64,000 nt of DNA from Hofstenia miamia. Taxonomy: Eukaryota; Xenacoelomorpha; Acoela. The notes under the pieces were generated by a model. The model saw nothing but the letters and a program-made list of their open reading frames with translations, made no database searches and was not told the origin of the DNA. The stretch covers positions 87,676 through 151,675 of the forward strand of contig SCFE01000017.1 in the NCBI GenBank assembly GCA_004352715.1. Reading direction: 5' to 3'. The position numbers and the translations under genes are program-made. Within the stretch, counting starts at the first letter, position 1, and every line of letters starts with the position of its first letter. This document shows, piece by piece, positions 11,388 to 23,100 of this stretch.

Positions 11388-13000
11388 TACTGGCCAAAAG
11401 TTTGGGAACACTTTCCAAATTTAGAAATGTTTGTATTTTACACTAAAAAACGCAATGTAGAAATAATATAATAACACAATGTAGAAACAATGTGATAACA
11501 CCGTGTAGAAAGTAAATAGTTAATTCAGAAAAACTCACAAATATTTTGTATGTCTGTCATTATTGGCCAAACAAGCAGCAATGCGATTTGACATTGACTC
11601 GACCAGCTTTCTACAATATTCATCACCCTACCACTTTAATGTGCTCCTTCAGATCGTCGAGTGATGTGCATTGGTGCTTCCTCACAGTTTTTGATGTGAT
11701 GCCAGCAATTTTCTATGACGTTGAGGTCTGGGGAGTTTCCCGGCCAGTTCTCAAGCAGCCGAAAGTCTTATGATGCAATCCACTGTTTCACAACTTTGGC
11801 GCTGTGGCAAGGAACACCATCTTGTTGTAGTACAAATGTTCCGCGAAGCTGCACAAACATGGGAACTTACTCCTGAATTATTTTGAGGTAGGCTTTGGCT
11901 GTGACTGTCTTGTTGTGAGGAACAAAATGCAGACCAGCACGCCTATTCGCAGTTATATCACCCCAAATAATCANNNNNNNNTCAGACAGTTTTTGATGTG
12001 ATGCCAGCAATTTTCTATGACGTTGAGGTCTGGGGAGTTTCCCGGCCAGTTCTCAAGCAGCCGAAAGTCTTATGATGCAATCCACTGTTTCACAACTTTG
12101 GCGCTGTGGCAAGGAACACCATCTTGTTGTAGTACAAATGTTCCGCGAAGCTGCACAAACATGGGAACTTACTCCTGAATTATTTTGAGGTAGGCTTTGG
12201 CTGTGACTGTCTTGTTGTGAGGAACAAAATGCAGATCGGCATGCCCATTCGTAGTTATAGCACCCCAAATCTTCACAGAAGGTGCTGAGCGGACAGTTTG
12301 TTGCATGTAACGTGTGCTGAATCTTTGGTTTCTTGTTCGTCGAACGTGTGGCCGGTATGATGTAAACTGGCAAATCTTGGAATCGTCACTAAACATTACT
12401 TGATGCCACATTTCAGGGGTGTAGTGTTGGTATTGCCTCCAGAAGCGCAACCGGTCTCGAAAGTTCTTTGAAGATAGTCGGGGTTTGGCTGCCGGTTTGC
12501 GCGATGGAAGGTCAAAGGTAGTATTCAATCGACGCCTAATGGTGCGTGTTGATACATTCTGCACTACTGCACCTAGATTTGCGTTGACTTCAGAAGATAA
12601 AGAGAATGGTTGATTGACAACGTAACTGTGAATGAGACAGTCAGTCTGAGGGGTTGTCACTTTTGGTCTTCCAGACTGCTTGCGAGAGGAAAAATTTTGC
12701 AGTTGCTGATAGCGAGTAACACTTCTGGATACCGAAGATACTGACACGCCCATTCTAACATACAAGATATGAATTTGAGCACGCTTTGTTGGGCAAATTT
12801 CACTACCACAGACCATATTTCAAACTATAATGATAGTGTATTCTCTGTAAGTCTAAAGTTGTGTTAATTTGATTGGCTGAATGAATCTGTTGTAAATTCT
12901 AAGAAAAAATTGGGAATTCCAGGAATTTTACGAAGTTTCCAGGAAATAGCATAAACACGCTTTAGACAAGTTACTGTTCCCAAACTTTTGGCCAGTGCTG
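11385..13000 (-). mobile_element. Tc1-type transposon, apparently DD35E, inactive
   Basis: The ends read CAGTACTGGCCAAAAGTTTG and CAGCACTGGCCAAAAGTTTG in inverted orientation, each next to TA (11383-11384, 13001-13002). Inside, on the minus strand, a transposase starts near 12816 (MVCGSEICPTKR), with a helix-turn-helix/GRPK region, a FSDDSK motif bearing the first Asp, LQQDG with the second Asp and SPDLNVIE with the Glu. I count 35 residues between the second Asp and the Glu, against 34 in classical Tc1. A stop codon lies between these two residues and another follows LKIIQE, so the copy is dead. An internal 290-bp duplication around eight N (see separate entry) lengthens it; without it the element would be about 1.3 kb, the normal size. 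Confidence 0.9.
11685..12275. repeat. Duplicated 290-bp segment of the Tc1 copy around an 8-N gap
   Basis: Bases 11685-11973 recur at 11987-12275, separated by N at 11974-11981. Most of the unit is identical, but the last 45 bases or so differ at about eight sites. That pattern fits gap filling with sequence from another copy of the same transposon. Confidence 0.85.
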
Positions 13001-13030
13001 TATATATATATATATATCCATACATACATA
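13001..13030. repeat. Short TA and CATA repeats between two transposons
   Basis: About 16 bases of TA repeat followed by a short CATA repeat separate the Tc1 copy from the fold-back MITE and supply TA targets to both. Confidence 0.7.
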
Positions 13031-13553
13031 CAGTAACGATCAAAAGTTTTCGGACACCTAACTGAACAAATTCTTTTTACAGTGATGATGGTATGTAAAA
13101 TATAACACAAAAATCGTATTCAGCATAAAAAACTTAGTATATTCAGTTTTTTGTAAGAATTTATTCAGAAGTTTCTGAAATATTGGTCGTCAATCTTGTG
13201 CAAATGCCATTACGATGTTCAAATTTGCATCTCAATAAGCAATGTAATGGGATTTGTACAAGATTGGACGACCAATATTTCAGAAACTCCTGAATAAATT
13301 CTTACTAAAATTTTGAATATATTAAGTTTTTCATGCTGAATACGATTTTTGTGTTATATTTTACATACCATGCATATTTACTAATATAGTTTTAGGGGCG
13401 CCTTTACAGGGTCATAGGATGAAAATTAAATTGCATATATAAAAATTGAGATTAAATTTGAATTCAAAATGCTAAAATTAACCCAATTACAAAAAATCAA
13501 AGCTATAGTATTCATCACTGAAAAAGGTATCCGAAAACTTTTGATCGCTACTG
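13031..13553. mobile_element. Fold-back MITE, 523 bp, shortened left arm
   Basis: Tips read CAGTAACGATCAAAAGTTTT in inverted orientation with TA on both sides (13029-13030, 13554-13555). The internal arms are homologous to those of the 5337-6023 element, but the left arm lacks about 165 bases that the right arm keeps; the break lies after CAGTGATG near 13088. The outermost 20 bases differ from the first MITE at several positions. No coding capacity. It is followed by a (TA)n run to 13578. Confidence 0.88.
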
Positions 13554-13578
<25 letters not shown>

Positions 13579-13585
<7 letters not shown>

Positions 13586-13829
13586 TCTAATTACTTTACT
13601 TAAGACACAGATTAAAATTACATACACACAAAATTAACATTGCAATGATTACAAATATATAAATTGAATAGTTTACAAAAGAAATCATCTAAAATCAACT
13701 GTACAAAAATTTAATAATTTCAAAAGAAAAAGAATCAATAATAAAACAAACACAAATAATAGTAATAAAATATTAGATTAAGAGAAATTGCATCTTCATG
13801 ATCGATGGTTTACTGAAAGAGTTGGTTTA
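13579..13829. other. AT-rich stretch without a gene
   Basis: Only A-rich, unstructured sequence is seen between the TA repeat and the LINE remnant. Confidence 0.5.
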
Positions 13830-14747
13830 AGAACTGAAATAGCGTGACGTTATGAGGATGGCATTACCCCTCTGAAGAATAACTGACAGTTGCTCAGTGG
13901 TCTGATTACAAACTTGGCGTGCTTGGCTATTTTACGATCATCTGCAACGTCGTGAGCTTGACCAGCAGCAATTATTCCAGCATGAGACAAGGTTGATTAT
14001 TGCAAGGAACTGGTTATGGTAACATCAAGAGCTGCAGGACGAGAGCGAGACAAAGTGAAACTTCTCTTCTCAAGGCGATATATTTTATCACCATCACCAG
14101 AGCAACGCATGGCATGATCGCCGTAAATGTCCAGAGTCTTATTGTATTTTTGACATGGATGCTCATTGCTGAGGAGTGGGATAGCTAGACGATAGCAGAG
14201 AACTGCTCGGAACTCTGAAGGCGCTAATGTAAGACCAAGAGCCTTCAGAGCTATCGCAAAATGCCAATCACCACTGCGAGGAAAAGAACATGATTGAAGC
14301 CTCACTCTATCACGATCCCTGGAGGAATTGCTGAGAATGTTGTTAAATATATTGGTATTCAACTCGGCTGTAAGGATCTTCTGCCCTTTAGGAGCAATGT
14401 GAACTGGTGGAAATGCGGAATTTGTTCCCCAAGCTGAAGATAGATATCATGAAATTCAGAGAACCGGTGGGATAGTAACTCGATATGAGGAATAATCTGT
14501 TGAGCAATGTAATTGGAGTCAACTATTGAACCAGTGAAAGCACCTGGTGCTATAACAGAAACAATTGGAACTCCCAAGCCATCCTTAACTGGCAAAGCTG
14601 CTTACATACGTTGTCCACTGGAAATGGCTGAACCTGTAATTTGTTCCATAGCAGAATGGACAGCTTTGTCAAATCTGAAAATGCAGATGCAATGTGGTTA
14701 GAATTGCAAATTCTCAAGCTGAAGGAAATTTCTAAGAGAGCGCACAA
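13830..14747 (-). pseudogene. C-terminal part of a non-LTR retrotransposon polyprotein
   Basis: Minus-strand frames at 14550-14747, 14359-14595 and 13997-14362 join through frameshifts into one protein that resembles the region following the reverse transcriptase in a group of animal non-LTR elements. Features are LGVPIVSVIAPGAFTGSIV, a CSGDGDKIYR cysteine/histidine region with YGDHAMRC, and PAALDVTITS. More of the tail (STLSHAGI, then QAHDVADDRKIAKHAKF) is readable after a stop down to about 13830. No reverse transcriptase or 5' part is present. It is a 5'-truncated, decayed copy. Confidence 0.6.
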
Positions 14748-14853
14748 CTCTTAATTAATTGCGGATCCTCAAGCTTCAGAAGTTCCTCCATGATTTCATT
14801 TGATTTTTTGACTTTTTTAGAGAAAACGTCAGTGATAAAACTAGAATTAGTGT

Positions 14854-15540
14854 TTATATATTTACACATGCATCAATATCAATTTTTGTGGCATCTTCAC
14901 CCTCAATATTCATAATTGCAAGGTTGTTCAGGCGATCTTGAGTCATTTTACTGCACAAACATGTCTTAATAAGATTCAGCCGACTGCATGACTGCATGCA
15001 AGAAGCAAGAATGTTTCTATCAAAATCTGAATATTTGGCATGCATAAAACCTTATTTACATAAAAGAATGAGTGAATAGGCTCAATTTTGTTGTAAGATT
15101 ATTGTTTAAAATTTCGGATTTAAATGCTTTGTAAATTTTCCATTCCGAATTTGCACACATTATGTAAATATCCTCCTTCTAGAAATTGCAAAGTAAAGCA
15201 AACTTCTCATTACTAATATTGGTGAAACAGTCAAAATTTAAAGTATTTTTCATGAAATCATCGAATCTTTCACCCAGTTGAACCAACATTGCATCTAGGA
15301 TCTCAATACATATCTTCTTAGTTTCCACTAAATTTTGGGAGCCTCTGATTTCAGAGCAGTAACCATCAAATTTTGCAATTTTGCATATACTGCATGTGAG
15401 GAGCTCACAATGTTATAAAAACTATTTTCAAAATTATCTCGCATTTCCAAAAATAGTTCTTTCAGAAAATCAATTTTATCCTTAACAAAAGAATATTGAG
15501 CATTTTTAACTTGTAATACCTTACTTAAAACATTCATTTT
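14854..15540 (-). pseudogene. hAT transposase remnant (zinc-finger MYM/DUF4371 type), C-terminal dimerisation domain
   Basis: The minus-strand frame at 14854-15045 contains SCSRLNLIKTCLCSKMTQDR and LNNLAIMNIEGEDATKID, a clear match in pattern to the hAT C-terminal dimerisation domain. Upstream, 15328-15537 encodes a helical stretch (MNVLSKVLQVKNAQYSFV) and a linking block (LDAMLVQLGERFDDFM) can be read between them in another frame. The zinc finger and catalytic DDE parts are absent. Dead 5'-truncated copy. Confidence 0.65.
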
Positions 15541-15791
15541 TTCAAAACAAGACTAAAAAAGAATCATCATATGATTTAGATTTTTGGGGAAACACAAAAA
15601 CAATATATGCAGTACAACTTTGTGCTTTTCTTTCACAAACACAGCCGTTGTCTATGTACGACGGTGTACAGGAATTTATAGGTTGGATCATTTAAGCCTG
15701 GATGACATGTGGGTTTATTAATATTTTGGTGAATAAAACTGCAGTTTTAGATATTGATGAAGTTTTAAAGTCCGCTATATCTAAAACATCT

Positions 15792-15905
15792 CAGAGATGG
15801 AATCGGATCCAGCATTTTAGGATCCGACCGGATCCGAAACTTTATGATCCAGATCCGATCCGAATTTTTAAAAGAATTTCCGTTTTCAATCCGAAACGTA
15901 TCCGT
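15792..15905. repeat. GGATCCGA-rich segment, possible hAT terminus
   Basis: The stretch begins CAGAGATGGAATCGGATCC and then repeats GGATCC or GATCCGA about seven times in 110 bases. CAGAGATGG is a common hAT tip and such ends often carry short subterminal repeats. No opposite end is found. Confidence 0.4.
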
Positions 15906-16276
15906 ATATAAATAAGTATTCTAACAATAAATAAACATGGACTTAATATATATTTGTTTTTTTTCAAATGCGAATAGAACATTTTAAGTGTTTCAACACT
16001 CTTCTCTTGATATCAAAAATGGGAATATACGATATACTGCCGAGGAGGACAACCAGGGCTGCGTGTTATGCACATAGCACAGTATGAGCTTGTCTGGTTT
16101 ACTGCTACTAACTGCTTCTGCAGTTAAAATATTCTGAAATTATACCCACTCCCAACTAAATTTAATAGATTGAACTGATTGTAGCAAAACAGTGTTATAA
16201 TGATGTTGATTTATAAATTCATAAATGTTATTAATGGTTAATTGTACGCCACTTTACAGCAGTATTCGCGTCGTTT
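15906..16276. other. Stretch without a gene
   Basis: No coding frame, repeat or RNA signal can be supported. Confidence 0.5.
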
Positions 16277-16557
16277 GCAATAATATTGCATTTGAGAGAG
16301 AATATCCGATTTCATTAATCACTACATACGTGACGCAGATTTGGGAGAAACGCGTCAACTTTTTTAAATGATCGTATTTTGAGCTAGAAGCTCGAATATT
16401 ATTATCAAAAATTTCACACACGTGGCGCAGGTTCAAGAGAAGCGCGTCACCTCATTTTCAATGCTTGCATATTTGAGAGCAAAATCGAATATTATTATAA
16501 AGAATTTTACACACATTGTGCAGGTTTGATAGAAGCATGTCACCTCCGTTTTCTATG
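16277..16557. repeat. Three degenerate tandem units of about 93-94 bp
   Basis: Units at about 16277-16370, 16371-16463 and 16464-16557 share the order: TTGAGAG or similar, CGAATATTATTAT, ACACACGTGGCGCAGGTT-like, AGAAGCGCGTCACCT-like, TTTTCAATG-like. The second and third are most alike. The GC-rich GCGCGTCACCT core stands out from the AT-rich surroundings. No function is recognised. Confidence 0.75.
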
Positions 16558-17248
16558 CTAGGTTCCATGCATTTAACGGTGTATACAGATCTATTTAAAT
16601 ATATTTTTTGAAAAAAATAAATATATTTTATTTTAAAACTTGAAAAATGAATTATTTAGATAAATTTTAAAATATTTTAAGGAAAATAACATTCTTCAAT
16701 GAAATTAAATTTAATATTAATAAAATTAATATATTCCAATGCGACTTGTTATAATATAAAAACAGAACTCATTTCAAATTAATTGGCAAAATCTTTTTTC
16801 TTTGGTCTGTTAAGACAAAAAGTCTTTTTGTAATTGTGATACCAAGCATTTAAAATATATCCGAGAAAATGTATTGCGATGAAAAAATAAATATATATTT
16901 TTAAATTTTTCAAAAGAAATATTTTATTTTCATTTATTGCCAACATATTTAAATTATATATATTTATATACACTCCTGCTGCAGGAGTCCTGCCTGCATT
17001 TAAATGAGAAACAGGATTTTTTATTATAAAGCATTAAGTGCAGGGCTGTTGCAGTAATGATTTTCAAAAGATATTTAAAAAATTTATTTTTTAGTTTCTA
17101 AATATTACGGTCATGTATTTTGAATGAACGTGTATTGCAATTACATATAGTTTGCGGATTTATTTTACTCTACTTTACCCCATATTCTTCTATTTGTTGT
17201 ATTGATACAAAATGAAAAAACATGAATGACCATTTTCGTTTTTCCTAA
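16558..17248. other. AT-rich stretch without a gene
   Basis: Very AT-rich, no supported feature. Confidence 0.5.
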
Positions 17249-18560
17249 TTGGTTGTAAGGGGACGCACATTGCGCACATTCAAATTTCTTAACAATAAGG
17301 TCAGTCCATTAAATATAAAAGAGTGCAAAAAATTAGTTTCTAATGTCGAAAAATTGATCAAGAATTTAGGAGAGAATGATCTCATTATTGAAAACCTGAA
17401 AGTTAATAAAAGTAATAACATTATTTTGTTTTGTAAGTAAAGTCAAGAAACCAAAACCTCAAAAGGGGCATTAGGAAGGAATATAAATATCAACTTGAAA
17501 ACAACTCAATTTTTGCTAAAACTTAGTATTTCAAACATTCCAATATTTGAAGAACTGTCAGATCTTGATGCATTTAAAAATAATTTATTTCTTGAAAATA
17601 TAGGATTATTAAAAGAGGTTGATGAAAATGATTATAATCGAACTTCATGGTGTGATATTTCCTAGATCATTTGGAATTCCTCTATATAAGAATTAAATAT
17701 GCAATAATTTTATTTTTTCAGATGTTGTAAATGTAATTATTTTATGTACTAAGCAAAAGCCCTTCATTACGGAAAGTGTAAATGTATCAAATATACATTA
17801 ACAATATGTACAAAAATTTTTTATATTGTAGTGACACTGGTCACAGCGTTTGCTATATACTTGCAATAAATACAAGAGTAATTGAATTATTTTTTAATCC
17901 TCAATAATGAACTGAATCCGCTATAGTAACCAACCGCAATTCACTATAGAGGAGTTCTACTATATTACAATAATTCTAAAAGATTTAGCAAACCAGAATT
18001 CGTTTTTCATTTATTTAATCTTAATTGGCAAAACTATTATGGAACAATGTCCATTAATGAGAAACTAAATTTTATCAATAGTAATTTGTATCAATTGAAT
18101 AACAAAACACTGTCCAGTTGTAAAGAAGATCATTTACAAATCAAAAGGGAATTACTACTTGGAAATTAGGGATTTAAGAGAATTTTAAGAAACTCATTAA
18201 CAAAATGCATAAAGGCTATAGACATTTTTGTAAAAACAAATGCGATGAAAATTTGAAGAAACACAAAATGTACAGAAATTATACAACCAATAGTTGTAAA
18301 AGCGATCAAATTTCATTTTTGAAAACTTCTTTCAGTGAAATCAGAACATCTTTTCAAAAATTAAAATGTATTACCAATATTTGAACAACATTCGAATATA
18401 CTACCTGAATACTACTACCTACCTGAATATACTACCTACTTGATGGGAAAAAAAATCATGTGTACAATGAATTGGAAATATCAAATTTATTTTATGAAGA
18501 TTTTATGAAATTGGGTAATTTTGATGGAATGCAATGTTATATCATTTTCTCTTATCAATT
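17249..18560 (+). pseudogene. Very decayed LINE-like remnant
   Basis: Plus-strand frames contain lysine-, asparagine- and glutamate-rich helical stretches (17249-17440, then near 17521-17660) and a segment at about 18430-18525 reading NHVYNELEISNLFYEDFMKL, which resembles the linker before the reverse transcriptase in LINEs. Many stops and frameshifts are present and no catalytic motif is left. The call is weak. Confidence 0.3.
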
Positions 18561-19380
18561 AAAAAATTAATGACAATGAATTTAATAAAGAGGGCAAATA
18601 AATTTTGAAAGTAATATGACTTACTACAGTAACCAAGAATTATCATCCTAACCTCTGCAACAAAGAAAAATAAATAATAAGCAGTTAGTGATCTTTTTGT
18701 ACACTTTTTCTATTTATTGAAGAAATCACTAACTTTAATAAATAAAAATAAATAAACGATGTAAAGGTGGAAAAATGCATCAATTCTACAACAATTGAAA
18801 ATCATGATAGTTATAAAACTTAATGATATTTATGCAATGATTTGATGACACTCACAAGGGTCACCCACACCCACTAACATAGCACCGAATTCTGCAAATC
18901 TCCCAATAGAACACCCATGAACATAAAATATCAATTGTATATTGTATTTTCTGATAACTCAGAGTCCGCTCAGATGGGCAAAATGCAGGTATTTGGGTCA
19001 ATCAGGAATCATCATTCCAGTTGAACTAAGCGCTAGATCAGGAGCTGTTTCTGAAACTTATATGGTTAAATAAGTTCTTGCTACTTACCTAAGTTTTTTT
19101 AAAGGGAAATTCTTCCCATATGATCGGAGATCAAATTTGTCATCACATTGAAATTCCGTAGCATCTTGCATATGTTTCTTATATCTTGACTCAAAGAAAG
19201 ATGTCACATCAACCCAAATCATTGGGTTTAGTGGATTGGAATTTTATGGATGAGGAGATCTTCTAATATGTTTCAGTTCTAAGAAATGCATCTATGCACT
19301 ATGCAGTTTTTAAAAAGCAGATAAAATATTAATGCATAAAATATTTTAAATTGTTGTTCGCAGAATTTTACAAAAATCTG
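18561..19380. other. Stretch without a gene
   Basis: AT-rich sequence with no frame or repeat that I can support. Confidence 0.5.
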
Positions 19381-20170
19381 TCACACCCCCAGTTCAAAAA
19401 TTCGTCCCGATTCCAAGGACGTATTCCTGCAAGACTCTAAAGAGGAGCATAATTAGAACTGAAACTTTACTTAGAAACAAACAAATAGAGAGATTAACAG
19501 AGAGATTTCCAGTATTGAGAGTAATGTTGATCGACTATAGGATCTCGTATTTTAGCCTCATTGCTGTCCAGAAATTCTTAAAATTAGATCAATGCATTTG
19601 TTCTGTAATAATAATTCATTCTTATGTGAATGCAAAAACATGTCATGTATGTTGTATAGAAAATGTGGATTAGTTAACTCAAACATAGATTGGAATTCAA
19701 TTGGATTCCAATTGGAAAATTCTAAAATTTTTCTATTGGATTGGATTGGACAGAAAATCTGTCCAATGGACAAGCCTGTATCTATCACCTTTCCAATCAG
19801 AAATGTATTTAAGCAAGCATCTTTGCAAACACGATCTTTGCTGCGAAAACGCAATATAGTTTTTAATACATACTACTGAAAAATTGAAAAAAAATTAGAT
19901 GAAAATGAATACTCGATCGGCAATTGCTTTTTTAGACCATTCGATAGCGTTTGATTTCCTTGATCATATCATAGGATCTTACCACAAAAATTCAAATTTA
20001 TAGGTTTTTCTAATGACAGTATAAGTCTAGTTATTTTTATGCAAAGAGTTCCCACAGGTAACAATTTTCGGTCCCTTGCTGCTTAATATTTTCATAATTG
20101 ATTTGTCAGATCAAGGAACATGTAGCACTTTTTTGTAGGCATTTCTATTTCAAATAAAATGTATTTTGCT
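19381..20170 (+). pseudogene. LINE reverse transcriptase remnant
   Basis: Around 19925-20125, in shifting plus frames, the order LDHSIAFDFLDHII, KFIGFSNDS, a Q/P-x-G block and GPLLLNIFIIDLSDQG follows reverse-transcriptase motifs A and B (a D-x-S-x-A-F-D core and a P-Q-G...L-F-x-x-Y-I-N-D-L core). The YADD motif has been lost. The frame at 19592-19879 upstream is open but is not recognised. Confidence 0.5.
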
Positions 20171-23100
20171 CAACAACTCCCTGAGATTTAGTTGAAAACG
20201 AAGCGGGTTCGTATTACTTATTATTTTCCTTTGACGTCATTGAGCCTATTATTTAACTAAATAGACCAATTTTAGCCATTATTATGGTACCTAGATATAC
20301 TGTATATAACAAGTTGCTGAAAACATTGGTAGGACATTGGTGTATATCTGGATTCTTGTTTATTCAGAGATGCTAAAAAATTAACTTTAGTCTAAAGAAA
20401 AATTTTTCTTAAAAATCAATTAATAGAAATGAAAAATGAATTACGATGATTAACAGAAAATTGATAGACATTTTAGAAGCACATGTAATAATGCAGAAAT
20501 AAATTGATTTCTGTGTTTTTTCTTATCAAATTCTTCAAATATTTGTAAAGTTGTAGTTAAAACACCGTAAATGAATGACATTTATTTCAGTATTTCACAC
20601 TGCATAGTGGCTGCACTGTGTAATGACATTTGGATATGTGGTACTGTCGCACCATCAAATTGAAAATTGCTACACCTATAAGCACAGAAGTAGAATTGAC
20701 ACTCATTCGCTTGTTGTGATTGGTCAATGAACGTTTGTCCCAAAAATGGGTTGTATTTATAATCTGACAGACAATTAGCTTTGCTTGTGAAAAAAAGTCA
20801 CATTGAAAGGTGATTATTTCAGGAAAGACAAATTTACAATTATCGAAAAATCATTAATGGTATCTCAAAAAAATTAACTGATGGTCACTTTTCAATAAAT
20901 ACTATCCAATTTTACTCCTTACTTACAATTATTTCAGAAAGTGAGAACAATATTAGTTGCTGCTTTGCTAATTCCTTGAATAAGAAATTTGCATTGTAAT
21001 ATTTCAAGGTTCATTGAATTAAAAGAAAGCCTATCTAATATAAAGAAGTATAACGGCTGCAGATAAGTTAAAGTTAGATTTTGTATTTTTCTGTAATTAA
21101 AAAATTGCATCAGGCATTGCTGAAAGCAGTGCGTGGGATAGGTTTGAATTCTGCACACCCTTGCTTAAAACAAAAAGGTTACAATAAACTATTATGAAAT
21201 GTTTATTAAAATCTTGTAATTGGAAATCCAGTAAACAAAATACTTTAATTAATATTTAAAAGGCTGCTTAATAAAAAAATTTACTAATCCTTTGTTTAAA
21301 TTATATTATATTAAACCCCACAAATTATATTATGTTTGCATATAGAAAATTAAAATATATTAAATTTTTAAGAATAACATTTATCTAATTTTTCGCAACT
21401 ACAGGTATCAACGTCAATTAAATTTTTTTTTACAAAATGTTTAACTACTTGTATTATTATTATGAATTTCCTTTTATTACAATTTCTATTTTGAGAATGA
21501 GCTCAAAAGCATAGCCGAATGCAATGGCGAATTCAAGGGGGGGGTAGCAAGCGCATGCCCTCATCCCCTAAACTGCAAATTCATAAAAATACATGGAGTA
21601 ATTTAGTAAATTAAAATATTTTCTTCGCACTCGCAATTATTTAGGTTCAAACGATTTCAAAAAATGTGTGTTTGTTTATGATCATAAAAAAATAACTAAG
21701 TTGAAAATGGATAGTATATGTACTTAAAAATTGTTAAGATTTGCACACCCCTCCTAACTTAGATTGCTGGATGCGTTTCTGGCCTAATTAATTTAATACT
21801 TTTGATTAGGCTTGTATTTAAATCCAGGGAATCGAATAATTTGACAATTTACATTAATAACATTTAAATAGTTACGTTTACTTCAATTGATAAACAAATC
21901 CCCCAAATCAAATAATAATATCTTTTAAATTTATTGGTAGATTTTATTGCAGTAGTGAAATCATCAAGGAAATTCAAAAAATTTATAATTCACTTTTTAG
22001 TATTATAGTCTACCTACATTGGGCCGCACATTAGCCGCACAAGAATTTCTAATTGTGCAGGAGGTGAGGGGTTTTATACACCAAGTGGAGATGAATCAAA
22101 TTCTACGCATGCACCTATTTATTGCGCTGTTTTAAAGAATGCATACGCTTTGCTGAAATTTGGCTCAAAGTCATATCGACTTTTCGATACGTTTGTCATT
22201 GATAAATTTATATATTTTTACTGCATGCAATTTTTTGGAAAATGTTTGCAAACAAATAAGTAGGTAATACTTAGCGGGGCAGGGGTAGTTATTTGTATTT
22301 AATGGCCTCCCTTTTTGTATATACATTTCTGGTATTTTTAACCACATTTCAAGAAATTTAGATAATTTAAGACGTTTTTATTATTACTTTGTGATCACCC
22401 AATTGTAGCACTTCGAGCTATTCAATATCGATTTATACAATCATTTAATTCAAGAATATCAAAACAATTGTTAAGTTTTTAATTCTTAACAATTGTGTTC
22501 TTAATTAATTATGCATGTTTAAATTTCTTTATTATTTCGGCGCAACTGCTTCAATTGGATATAAATAAAACTTATAAATATTCTTATAGATTTGTACACT
22601 TTGTAGATGTTGATTTTTTAAACAACTGAATAAAGTTTTTTTTACTTTATCTTCAATGATTTTGATAAACACCTGTGTAGAGAAAAATATATATAATCAA
22701 AGACGTATAAAACGATTAAAATACCGCGAATTACTTTTAAGCAAATTGCAAGATACAAACTTTTTACATGTTAATAAGTATACAAAAAGAATTTTAATAA
22801 ACTTCTTCAATAATATCGCATTGCGATCATTGAATTCGATAACTAAGAAAATCGAAAACATTGACAAATTGAAATATTATAAAAGGCATTAACAAATTAT
22901 ATAGTATTTAGTAAACTTTTATTATTAACAGAAAAAATTGCAATTAGTAAAAACCAATGGTCCTCTAAAAAAGGATTGTATTTAAATTTTAGTTATTGTA
23001 ATTTTATAATGTTTATATTCTACAACATATCCTGTTTACAACCATTCATTTGGACATTAATAAATATATTATCATTTTACATTAATCTTTCCAAGATATT

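Noticed and set aside
11130-11424. Frames rich in alternating Ile-Tyr at TA repeats here and near 42111-42314 and 60507-60704
   Set aside because: They are translations of (TA)n microsatellites.
22656-22892. A 78-codon Lys/Asn-rich frame as a gene
   Set aside because: Length and composition are expected by chance in DNA this AT-rich, and no domain or gene context supports it.
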